From Acidobacteriota bacterium (GTDB taxonomy: Bacteria; Acidobacteriota; Vicinamibacteria; Vicinamibacterales; UBA2999): a stretch of DNA of 48,969 nucleotides. Both the position numbers and the translations under genes were made by a program. Shown here piece after piece: positions 1 through 7,275 of the stretch (the first letter of the stretch is position 1; every line of letters begins with the position of its first letter). The DNA lies in the NCBI GenBank assembly GCA_016184455.1, contig JACPCS010000067.1, positions 1-48,969 of the forward strand, given 5' to 3'. The notes beneath the pieces are model-generated. The model did not search any database and had not been told where the DNA came from. It saw only the letters and a list, made by a program, of their open reading frames with translations.

Positions 1-214
1 GAAACCGCGCGAGAAGTAGCTCTCGCACATCAGGAGGAATCGACTCCGCAGGGAGCTTGCCGAGCGTGCGAATCGTGTGCCTCATCTGGTCGAGGTACGC
101 GTGGCAGTCTCGACACATGCCGATGTGGGCGCGAAAGCGCAGCCGGTCCATGAACGACATCCGCCCTTCCAGATAGTTCGTGACGAGCTCCGTGAGCTCC
201 CTGCACGTCAGCAT
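1..214 (-). CDS. zf-HC2 anti-sigma factor, 3' end beyond window edge
   Basis: The frame opens with ATG at 214 and is still open at base 1, giving 71 residues of an incomplete protein. It reads as a putative zinc-finger (zf-HC2) anti-sigma domain: an early Cys at residue 4, then a helix and the HxxxCxxC signature (HIGMCRDC), which in this family binds zinc and holds the cognate ECF sigma factor inactive. It starts 6 nt after the stop of the ECF sigma gene, so the two are almost certainly co-transcribed as a sigma/anti-sigma pair. Whether a membrane segment or a periplasmic sensor domain follows cannot be seen. Confidence 0.85.
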   Translation of the reverse strand, partial: MLTCRELTELVTNYLEGRMSFMDRLRFRAHIGMCRDCHAYLDQMRHTIRTLGKLPAESIPPDVRELLLARF

Positions 215-220
215 CGATTG

Positions 221-970
221 CTACTTCCCCCGCAAATGCCCCTCCAGGGCGGTCCTGATGCGCGCCCTGGCGCGGTGCAACAATACCCGCTGATTCGTCT
301 CGCTGATCTCGAGAATGTTACACACTTCCGCCGCGTCCAGGCCTTCGATGTCCCTGAGGGTGACGACGGCCCGTTGGCCCGCTGGGAGATCGGCAATTGT
401 CTGGTCGATCAAGGTCCGCGTCTCGTGTCGCAGGAGTCGCTGTTCCGGCGTCTCGGCGTCCCACTGCTCGGGCGGTACCGACCAGCGGCCGGAGGAGGAA
501 AAGCGAGACGGAGATACCGCGGGCTCGTCGTTCCCTGACCGGTCGCCCAGGGCCGAGAACGGCACGGACCGTTTGTCGCGCTGCCCGCGGGTCTTGGCGC
601 GATTGGTCAGAATGCTGAAAATCCAGGTTTTCAGGCTGGCACGCCCCGCGAACGATCGGAGGCCTGTCAGAACGGCAAGCCAGGTGTCCTGGACCACCTC
701 TTCAGCGCTCGCGCGCTCCGAGACAAACATCATGGCCAGCCGGAGGAGACGGCCATGGTACTGATCCACGAGACCGGCAAACGCAGCGTCGTCGCCGTCG
801 AGCAACCGTTTGACCAGCGCCGCGTCCTGCGCATGAGCGCCTGACAACATGGCAGCAGCGGCATCCGGCATGGGCGCCGAGGGTGCGGGCCTCTTGTCAG
901 CGTCTCGAGGCGCGCGCGTCGAACGCTCGGGCGATGACAACAGTCCTCCAACGAAATGGGTTCGGATCAC
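221..970 (-). CDS. ECF-type RNA polymerase sigma factor
   Basis: Up to 249 residues with sigma region 2 (around DDAAFAGLVDQYHGRLLRLA and the AEEVVQDTW stretch) and region 4 near the C-terminus (LPAGQRAVVTLRDIEGLDAAEVC followed by the helix-turn-helix). The first ~45 residues are not typical of ECF factors. The GTG at 970 is the longest start, and internal ATGs at 871 and 850 are possible; none has a strong ribosome site. A GTAACC-N16-CGAA promoter lies about 38 nt upstream of the 970 start, which supports a start near 970. The zf-HC2 anti-sigma gene follows. The gene lies downstream of the fused arsenosugar-type glycosyltransferase on the same strand. Autoregulation through the upstream promoter is inferred. 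Confidence 0.88.
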   Translation of the reverse strand: MIRTHFVGGLLSSPERSTRAPRDADKRPAPSAPMPDAAAAMLSGAHAQDAALVKRLLDGDDAAFAGLVDQYHGRLLRLAMMFVSERASAEEVVQDTWLAVLTGLRSFAGRASLKTWIFSILTNRAKTRGQRDKRSVPFSALGDRSGNDEPAVSPSRFSSSGRWSVPPEQWDAETPEQRLLRHETRTLIDQTIADLPAGQRAVVTLRDIEGLDAAEVCNILEISETNQRVLLHRARARIRTALEGHLRGK

Positions 971-1007
971 CGATCCCGGACCCAGGCAGTGAGACGCTGG
1001 TGGGAAC

Positions 1008-1033
1008 TTCGGAGGCCGACGACAAAAGGTTAC
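1008..1033 (-). promoter_or_regulatory. ECF-type promoter GTAACC-N16-CGAA before the sigma gene
   Basis: On the minus strand GTAACC (plus 1028-1033) is followed by exactly 16 bases and CGAA (plus 1008-1011). The element sits between the stop of the glycosyltransferase (1054) and the sigma gene start (970). The same -35/spacer/-10 arrangement occurs twice more, at 2497-2522 and 2526-2551. As I recall it, this is the promoter form reported for the NrsF-partnered heavy-metal sigma factor SigF of Caulobacter. Confidence 0.75.
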
Positions 1034-1053
1034 GATCGTCGCGGCTCAGCGCA

Positions 1054-2466
1054 TCAAGGACCATGTGGCGTTCTGGCGTGGCGTGGAGGTCGAATCGTGA
1101 CGACGCCGGCCTCGAGCCGAGGCGCGGCATGCGCCACGCTCCACGCGCGTGTCCGACGCGCTGCCGCGCCCGTCGCCGTATCCACCAGCCTCGAGATGTC
1201 ATCCGGCCGGTCGACGTCGGCCCAACTCTCGAGCAGATGAACGGGTATGCCGGCAGTACGGGCACCCTCGAGTGTCTGCGCGAGGACGTGATCGGTGCCC
1301 CAATCGATCCGATTGAACAGGATCGGGTGAGGGCGGCTCATCGCAATCAGGTAGTAGCCACCATCGCTTGCGGGTCCGAGGACGACCGCGTCGCGGCTGG
1401 CGCGGATGACGGAGAGCGCCTCGCGCACGAGGCGCGCCGGCAGGTCTGGAAGATCAGAGCCGACGATCACAACCGACTCGACGCCGAGACGGAACACGTC
1501 TTCGAACGTGTGCGCCATGCGCTCTCCCAGCCTTTCGCCGCGTTGCGCGATCACGTCGGCGCCCGTTCCGATCCACCCGCGCATGCGCTCGCAGGCACCA
1601 GCCGGCTCGCAGGCCACGATGTGCTCGGCGTCTTCGATCGAGACCACCACGTCGAGTGTGTCCAGAAAGAGTGCATGTCTCAGGTCGGCGTAAGCCGAGG
1701 GCGGAACGGCGACGCCGAGCCTGGTCTTGCCGCCGGTCCATGGTGCCCGCGCCATCATGACGACTGCGCTCTCGTGCCGGCCGTAGTACCGCTGCGCCAG
1801 CCGTGCTGGCGGCGTCCCGAGCAAAAAGCGGGACGCGAGGCCGATATTCTGAGCGGTACGGCACAGCCATCCGTCGTGTTGCCAGCGGCGCGCTGATGTC
1901 AGCACCGGTTCGCGCGCGCGCAGCAACGGACCAGCCTTCCGGACACGCCGGACGAAATCGATGTCCTCCATAAGCGGCACGTCGCGATATCCGCCTACGC
2001 CGTGGAAGACCTCGCGGCGTACGAACAGCGCCTGATCGCCATACGGCAGCCCGAGCAGCGCCACTCGCAGCCGGACGCCGGCCTCGATCAGACGTGCGCG
2101 CCAGTCCGGGGTGTCGAGCTTGAATCGGAACGCTCCGGCGGAGGCGGCGGCAGCGTCGGCCTGCACGATTACCTCGGCCCAGCGGTCCGGCAACGTGCAG
2201 TCAGTATGGAGAAAGAGCAACCAGCGTCCGGTGGCCACCGCCGCGCCGGCGTTCATCTGAACCGCCCGCCCGCGCGGGGCCGAGATCCAGTGAACGTGCG
2301 GATACCCGGTCCGAAGATCGTCGTAGCGGGACTCGTCTCCGAGCACGGACGCGACGATGACCTCCACACCGGCTGGTGCCGGCGACAGCCGCCCGAGCGA
2401 GGCCGCCAGGACGTCGACGTCGCGCCAGACGGGAATCACGACGCTGACGAGCGGCTGGTCAGCCAT
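1054..2466 (-). CDS. Fused arsenosugar-type glycosyltransferase (TIGR04283-like + TIGR04282-like)
   Basis: The 470-residue protein joins two families normally encoded separately. Residues ~1-225 are a GT-A family 2 glycosyltransferase (VSVVIPVWRD start, FLHTDCTLP as the DxD-like nucleotide-sugar site, LPYGDQALFVRR and a MEDIDF acceptor motif), matching the TIGR04283 type. Residues ~235-445 are a CofC/DUF2064-like domain (MMARAPWTGGKTRL, VGSDLPDLP, GPASDGGYYLI), matching TIGR04282. Both families carry the NCBI name arsenosugar biosynthesis glycosyltransferase because of their neighbourhood, not because of biochemistry. I chose the ATG at 2466 because it lies 31 nt inside a promoter on the same strand; the longer open frame overlaps nrsF. 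The sugar donor and acceptor are unknown. Confidence 0.85.
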   Translation of the reverse strand: MADQPLVSVVIPVWRDVDVLAASLGRLSPAPAGVEVIVASVLGDESRYDDLRTGYPHVHWISAPRGRAVQMNAGAAVATGRWLLFLHTDCTLPDRWAEVIVQADAAAASAGAFRFKLDTPDWRARLIEAGVRLRVALLGLPYGDQALFVRREVFHGVGGYRDVPLMEDIDFVRRVRKAGPLLRAREPVLTSARRWQHDGWLCRTAQNIGLASRFLLGTPPARLAQRYYGRHESAVVMMARAPWTGGKTRLGVAVPPSAYADLRHALFLDTLDVVVSIEDAEHIVACEPAGACERMRGWIGTGADVIAQRGERLGERMAHTFEDVFRLGVESVVIVGSDLPDLPARLVREALSVIRASRDAVVLGPASDGGYYLIAMSRPHPILFNRIDWGTDHVLAQTLEGARTAGIPVHLLESWADVDRPDDISRLVDTATGAAARRTRAWSVAHAAPRLEAGVVTIRPPRHARTPHGP

Positions 2467-2496
2467 CCGAGTCTGCGAGTTCGTCCAACGTATGCA

Positions 2497-2522
2497 TTCG
2501 TCCGACGGTGGCGAAAGGTTAC
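2497..2522 (-). promoter_or_regulatory. ECF-type promoter GTAACC-N16-CGAA before the glycosyltransferase
   Basis: Minus-strand GTAACC (plus 2517-2522), 16-base spacer and CGAA (plus 2497-2500), with the gene start at 2466. Its -35 box is one arm of the perfect inverted repeat AAGGTTAC-GCC-GTAACCTT (2515-2533), whose other arm is the -35 box of the opposite promoter. Confidence 0.78.
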
Positions 2523-2525
2523 GCC

Positions 2526-2551
2526 GTAACCTTCGGTGGGGCCACAGCGAA
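2526..2551 (+). promoter_or_regulatory. ECF-type promoter GTAACC-N16-CGAA before nrsF
   Basis: GTAACC at 2526-2531, a 16-base spacer and CGAA at 2548-2551, with nrsF starting at 2576. It fires away from the promoter at 2497-2522, and the two -35 boxes are only 3 bases apart in one palindrome. RNA polymerase probably cannot occupy both at once, so the two operons may compete or alternate; this is an inference. Confidence 0.8.
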
Positions 2552-2575
2552 TATCCGTCAGAGCGGGCCGACGCG

Positions 2576-3244
2576 ATGGACACGGAACAGCTCATTGAGA
2601 GCCTGGCAACCGGCGCAAGACCGGTGACGCCGCTGCGCACGCCCTGGCGCAGGGCGGCGGCATGGGGCGCCGCCGCCGCGGCGTACGTGAGCGCCCTCAT
2701 CCTGCTGATGCCGCGAGGCGATGGCTTCCAGGAGCAGCTGGGGGATCCGCCATTCGTCGTGGAGCAAGCCGTTGGGCTGGTCACGGCGATCGCTGCCGCC
2801 GCCGTCGCGCTGGCCACGACCGTACCCGGGCATTCGCCCCGCCTGTGGCTCGCGCCGCCTGTTCTGGTCGGGACGTGGATTGGTGCGGTGGCGCTCAGGG
2901 CGTGGGCCGACGTGCACTCGGCTGCACCCGGGGCGTTGCTCTTGACTTCGGACTGGCGCTGCGTGGCGGTCATTGTGATCGGCGCGTCGTTGCCAGGAGC
3001 GGTTCTCGCTTCGATGCTGCGCCGTGGTCTGCCGCTTACCCCGCGCCTGACGGCGGGGCTGGGCGGTTTGGCGGCTGTCAGTTTTGGCAACCTCGCGGCG
3101 TGTCTTCAGCCGCACGCCTCCAACGTCGTCGTGTTGTTGTGGCACGGCGGGACCGTGCTCGTACTCGCGTCGGTTGCCGCGCTCCTGGGCACGCGCCTTC
3201 TGCCGTGGCCGTCTTTTCGCCGCTCGGCGGCACTGTCGGGCTGA
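2576..3244 (+). CDS. nrsF: NrsF-type (DUF1109) anti-sigma membrane protein
   Basis: A 222-residue membrane protein with about six hydrophobic segments and the NrsF layout: a short cytoplasmic N-terminus (TEQLIESLATGARPVTPL) before the first membrane helix, then paired helices with small loops. NrsF proteins restrain ECF sigma factors and are tied to heavy-metal or oxidative stress in Caulobacter-type systems. It starts 25 nt after a perfect GTAACC-N16-CGAA promoter, the form I remember for the NrsF-SigF regulon. No sigma gene is next to it. The candidate partners are the sigma factor at 221-970, which shares its promoter type, or the orphan ECF at 12695-13312. The flavoprotein gene begins 3 nt after its stop. 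Confidence 0.8.
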   Translation: MDTEQLIESLATGARPVTPLRTPWRRAAAWGAAAAAYVSALILLMPRGDGFQEQLGDPPFVVEQAVGLVTAIAAAAVALATTVPGHSPRLWLAPPVLVGTWIGAVALRAWADVHSAAPGALLLTSDWRCVAVIVIGASLPGAVLASMLRRGLPLTPRLTAGLGGLAAVSFGNLAACLQPHASNVVVLLWHGGTVLVLASVAALLGTRLLPWPSFRRSAALSG

Positions 3245-3247
3245 GCC

Positions 3248-4768
3248 GTGCCGTCTGCCCTGGATGCCCTCGTCACCGAGGCTGCGGACGCCGAGCGACT
3301 GGCGCACGTCCGGCCACCCACGTGGACGAACCCCACGCCGGCCCCGATGTACGACCTGGTCGTGATCGGCGGCGGGACGGCGGGGCTCGTGTGCGCCATG
3401 GGGGCCGCGGGCCTTGGCGCCCGGGTGGCGCTCGTCGAGCGCCATCTGCTAGGCGGTGATTGCCTCAACACAGGCTGCGTGCCGTCGAAGGCCCTGCTAC
3501 GGTCGGCACGGGTGGTGGGCGAGTGGCGGCGCGGACCAGCGCTTGGGATCACGGTGGGCGAGGTGCGCGTTGATTTCGCACAGGTCATGGTGCGCGTGCG
3601 CGCGCGCCGGGCGGCCATTGCGGCGCACGATGCGGCCGAACGGCTGCGTGCCGCCGGCGTCGACGTGTTCTTTGGAGACGCCGGCTTCGTCGATCGCCGA
3701 TCGGTGGGGGTTGGCGATCGGCGCCTGCGGTTCCGCCGCGCCGTCATTGCCACGGGTTCGCGTCCGTTGGTGCCCCCGATTGCCGGACTCGACACCGTGC
3801 CGTTCCTGACGAATGAGTCGGTTTTCGAGTTGCGCGCACTGCCGCGACGTCTACTGATCATCGGCGCGGGCCCGATTGGCTGCGAGCTGGGCCAAGCGTT
3901 CGCGCGCCTCGGGTCGAGCGTCACGCTGATTGATCAGGCGGAGCGGCTGCTGCCACGCGACGATCCAGACGCCGCGGTCATTCTTGCGCGGCATCTCGAG
4001 CGCGACGGCGTCCGGCTCGAGCTCGGCGCGCGTATCGAGCGCGCCGATTCTGACGCAGACGCCGTGCGGCTCACGCTGTCGGGCAGCCACACCGGCGAGG
4101 GTCGGGCGTGCCTGCTTCACGGGGACGCGCTGCTCGTGGCCGCCGGCCGGGTCCCGAACGTCGACGGTCTGGACCTCGACGCCGCAGGCATTCGTGCCGG
4201 TCCGAGTGGCATCGAGGTCAACGAGCGTCTGCAAACCTCAAACCCCCGCGTGTATGCGTCTGGCGATGTCTGCTCGGAGCTCAAGTTCACGCATGCGGCC
4301 GACGCGCTGTCACGTCTCGTGCTGCAGAACGCCCTGTTCTTCGGACGCCGATCGGCGCGCGCGCTGGCGATCCCGTGGGTCACCTACACGGATCCAGAGG
4401 TGGCGCATGTCGGCGTGACGTGTGACCGCGCGCGCTCGAGCGCCCGCCTGGACACGATCACGGTTCCGCTCTCCGAGATCGACCGCGCGATCGTGGACGA
4501 CGAGACCGACGGCTTCGTGCGCGTGCACCACGAGAGAGGGCGCTTTCGCGGCTGCACGATCGTGGCGCCGCATGCCGGAGAAATGATCGGCGAGGCGGTG
4601 TACGTCCTGACACACGGTGGAAGTCTGACGGCGCTGTCGGCCACCGTCCACCCGTATCCGACCGCGAGCGAAGCGCTGCGCAAGGCGGGCGACGCCTATC
4701 GGCGCCAGGCGCTTACACCCCGCGTGCGGCGCTGGCTCACGCGTTACTTCGACTGGACCCGAGGATGA
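3248..4768 (+). CDS. Mercuric-reductase/dihydrolipoamide-dehydrogenase-like flavoprotein
   Basis: A 506-residue class I pyridine-nucleotide disulfide oxidoreductase. The FAD-binding GGGTAG motif near residue 40, the redox-active GGDCLNTGCVPSK pair, a second Rossmann fold (IIGAGPIGCELGQ), the YASGDVC FAD site and a C-terminal dimer domain with HPYPT are all visible. It has neither the N-terminal HMA domain nor the C-terminal Cys pair that MerA uses to bind Hg(II), so a true mercuric reductase is unlikely; it resembles the MerA-like branch of uncertain substrate. The GTG at 3248 follows the nrsF stop by 3 nt, and the stop overlaps the next start by ATGA, so translation is coupled. A redox role in a metalloid pathway is inferred. 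Confidence 0.85.
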   Translation: MPSALDALVTEAADAERLAHVRPPTWTNPTPAPMYDLVVIGGGTAGLVCAMGAAGLGARVALVERHLLGGDCLNTGCVPSKALLRSARVVGEWRRGPALGITVGEVRVDFAQVMVRVRARRAAIAAHDAAERLRAAGVDVFFGDAGFVDRRSVGVGDRRLRFRRAVIATGSRPLVPPIAGLDTVPFLTNESVFELRALPRRLLIIGAGPIGCELGQAFARLGSSVTLIDQAERLLPRDDPDAAVILARHLERDGVRLELGARIERADSDADAVRLTLSGSHTGEGRACLLHGDALLVAAGRVPNVDGLDLDAAGIRAGPSGIEVNERLQTSNPRVYASGDVCSELKFTHAADALSRLVLQNALFFGRRSARALAIPWVTYTDPEVAHVGVTCDRARSSARLDTITVPLSEIDRAIVDDETDGFVRVHHERGRFRGCTIVAPHAGEMIGEAVYVLTHGGSLTALSATVHPYPTASEALRKAGDAYRRQALTPRVRRWLTRYFDWTRG

Positions 4769-7266
4769 GCATGCACGAACTGCCGACATCTCACGTTGAC
4801 GAGAAGACGTTGCTGCGCGCGCCGGCAAGCGTCATCGAACGCACCTCCGGAGGGCTCGTGGTGCTCGATCCCGCGGCCCCGCACTGGATTGCCACGGACG
4901 AGCGCGGTGCCGCCATTCTCCGGCGGCTCGACGGCCGGACGCCGCTCGAGAACGTCGTGCGCGGCTACGCCGGCGAGGCGGGGGTCGATCCGACCCGAGC
5001 CTGGCTGCACGTGGAGACGTTCGCGCGTGACGCGCTCCGCCACGGGTTCGTGTCGACCGACGGCGCCGTGCCGGTGCCCTATCTCGGCCGCGCGGCGTAC
5101 CTCCGCACGGATCGGCTCCGCGAGCTCTGGATTCAGCTCAACGACTTCTGCAATCTGGCGTGCGAGCATTGCCTGGTGTCCTCGGGGCCCCAGGGAGGGC
5201 ACGGTCTCGACTTGCCGGTCCTGCTCGATGCCGTCGATCAGGCGGTGGCGCTCGGCGCCGAGCGCGTGTTTCTAACCGGCGGAGAGCCGCTCGCGCGGCC
5301 CGATGTACTGGAGCTCATCGAGCACGTTGTCCGGACGCGCGAGCGGGAGCTCGTGTTGATGACCAACGGCACGTTGCTCAAGGGCGAGCGGCTCAGGACG
5401 CTGGGCCTCCTGCCCGACAGCCGTCTGCGGGTGCAGATCAGCCTCGACGGCGCATCGCCGGACGTCAACGACGCGATCCGCGGCGCCGGCAGCTTCCACC
5501 GGATCGTCGACGGGATCCGGGCGGCAGTGAGCGTGGGGCTGCCGACGACGATCACGATGGTGCTCCTGCGGCACAACCTGCACGACACGGCGGCGCTCGT
5601 CCGGCTGGCCGCCGATCTCGGCGTGACGAACGTCCACCTGCTGTGGCCGCATCGCCGGGGGCGGGTCCTCACCGGCCGGTTTGCGAATCTGCCCGACGCG
5701 AGCGAGATTCTGCAGGCGGTACGGACGGGGCGTCACGCCGCACGCGCGTGCGGCGTCACGATCGACAACGTCGAGGAGCTTCGGCTTCGCCTGGACGGGC
5801 TGCACGGCGTGAAGAACGATCTCGCGGGTGCCGGCTGGACGAGCCTGTGCCTCTACACCGATGGCGCCGTGTACCCGTCGGCATCGATGGCGGGCGTGCA
5901 GGAGCTGCGCTGCGGGTCCGTCCTGGAACAACCCCTCGAGGAGATCTGGAAGCAGAGCCCGGTGCTCGCAGAGCTCCGGGGCACGACGGTGGAACAAAAG
6001 ACGACGTGCCGGACGTGCCACCTGAAGTTTCTCTGCGGGGGCGGCGACTTCGAGCACGGGTACTGGGCATCGGTTGCAGCGACCGGCCGGGGCAGCTTTG
6101 CCGGCCATGATCCCTACTGCGACCTGTACAAGGGCCTCGCCGCCGAGGCGCTCGCCGAGCTGGCGGCAGAAGGGCGATCCACCGTCCAACCTCGATCTGG
6201 ATTCGATCGTCCCGTGGTGTACCGGGCGATGGGTGAACGCACGCTGCATGACGAACCCGCGGTCGTGCGGACGACGCACTCGGCCTGCGTGCTGTCGGAG
6301 GAAGTGGCGGATCGCTCGCGCACGACCGTCCGGGAGTTCTACGGGCACGCCGCGGAGCAGCCGCAGGCGGAGCTCTGCTGTCCCGTCCAGCCCGATGCCG
6401 AGGATCTGGCGCACATTCCACCCGAAGTCGTCGAACGGTTCTACGGGTGCGGCAGTCCGGTATCAGCCGCCGCGCCGCAGGCTGGCGAAACCCTGGTCGA
6501 TCTCGGCTCCGGGGCGGGCATCGACTGCTTCATCGCAGCCAGACGCGTCGGAGCGGGCGGGCGCGTCGTCGGCGTCGACATGACCGACCAGATGCTGGCG
6601 GTCGCGCGCGACTGCCAGCCCAGGGTCGCGGCGTCGCTTGGCTACGACGTCGTCGAGCTCCGGCGCGGCTATCTGGAACGGATTCCGCTGGGTGACGCGT
6701 CGGCCGACGTCGTGACGTCGAATTGCGTGATCAATCTGTCCCCGGACAAGCCGGCCGTCTTTCGGGAAATCTGGCGGGTGCTCAAGGACCACGGCCGCAT
6801 GGTGGTAGCCGACATCGTCGCCGATCGCGAGGTGCCCCCCGCGCTGCGCGCCGACGGCCAACTCTGGGGTGAGTGCATCAGCGGCGCGCTCTCCGAGGAA
6901 GGGTTTCTCGCATCCGTCGAGCGCGCCGGCTTTTACGGCGTGACGCTGCTGAAAAAGATCTTCTGGCGCGAAGTGGCCGGGACTCGGTTCTATTCCGTTA
7001 CCGTCCGCGGCTACAAGTTCGAGAAGAAGGCTGGCTGCCGCTATGTCGGTCAGCGGGCCACGTATCTCGGGCCAATGAAAGCGGCGATCGACGAAGAGGG
7101 GCATCTCTTTCCGAGAGGTGTGCCGGTGGAAGTCTGCAGCGACACGGCGGCGAAGCTCCAGGCTGCGCCTTGTGCGGGGGCATTCGCCGTCAGCGAGGGG
7201 ACATCGGGAAGCGTCGCGTACGTCGCGGGCGACCGGTGTTGCACGCCGGGCGGCAACTGCTGCTGA
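4765..7266 (+). CDS. PqqD / radical SAM / SPASM / ArsM-like methyltransferase fusion
   Basis: An 833-residue multidomain enzyme. Residues ~10-105 resemble PqqD, a peptide-binding module. Residues ~115-320 are a radical SAM barrel with the cluster cysteines C129, C133 and C136 (CNLACEHC) and TGGEPL. Residues ~355-470 are a Cys-rich SPASM region. Residues ~500-790 are an arsenite S-adenosylmethionine methyltransferase-like domain: LGSGAG SAM motif, FYGCGSP (C562), SNCVINLS (C654) and GECISGAL (C704), the three cysteines that bind As(III) in ArsM. The tail ends in CC pairs (824-825, 832-833). ArsM methylates As(III), and radical SAM partners such as ArsS build arsenosugars. Both activities in one chain next to arsenosugar-type glycosyltransferases point to an organoarsenical product, by inference. 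Confidence 0.85.
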   Translation: MSMHELPTSHVDEKTLLRAPASVIERTSGGLVVLDPAAPHWIATDERGAAILRRLDGRTPLENVVRGYAGEAGVDPTRAWLHVETFARDALRHGFVSTDGAVPVPYLGRAAYLRTDRLRELWIQLNDFCNLACEHCLVSSGPQGGHGLDLPVLLDAVDQAVALGAERVFLTGGEPLARPDVLELIEHVVRTRERELVLMTNGTLLKGERLRTLGLLPDSRLRVQISLDGASPDVNDAIRGAGSFHRIVDGIRAAVSVGLPTTITMVLLRHNLHDTAALVRLAADLGVTNVHLLWPHRRGRVLTGRFANLPDASEILQAVRTGRHAARACGVTIDNVEELRLRLDGLHGVKNDLAGAGWTSLCLYTDGAVYPSASMAGVQELRCGSVLEQPLEEIWKQSPVLAELRGTTVEQKTTCRTCHLKFLCGGGDFEHGYWASVAATGRGSFAGHDPYCDLYKGLAAEALAELAAEGRSTVQPRSGFDRPVVYRAMGERTLHDEPAVVRTTHSACVLSEEVADRSRTTVREFYGHAAEQPQAELCCPVQPDAEDLAHIPPEVVERFYGCGSPVSAAAPQAGETLVDLGSGAGIDCFIAARRVGAGGRVVGVDMTDQMLAVARDCQPRVAASLGYDVVELRRGYLERIPLGDASADVVTSNCVINLSPDKPAVFREIWRVLKDHGRMVVADIVADREVPPALRADGQLWGECISGALSEEGFLASVERAGFYGVTLLKKIFWREVAGTRFYSVTVRGYKFEKKAGCRYVGQRATYLGPMKAAIDEEGHLFPRGVPVEVCSDTAAKLQAAPCAGAFAVSEGTSGSVAYVAGDRCCTPGGNCC

Positions 7267-7275
7267 GCGCTCATC

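Noticed and set aside
3248..4768. Naming the flavoprotein MerA
   Set aside because: No N-terminal HMA domain and no C-terminal Cys pair.
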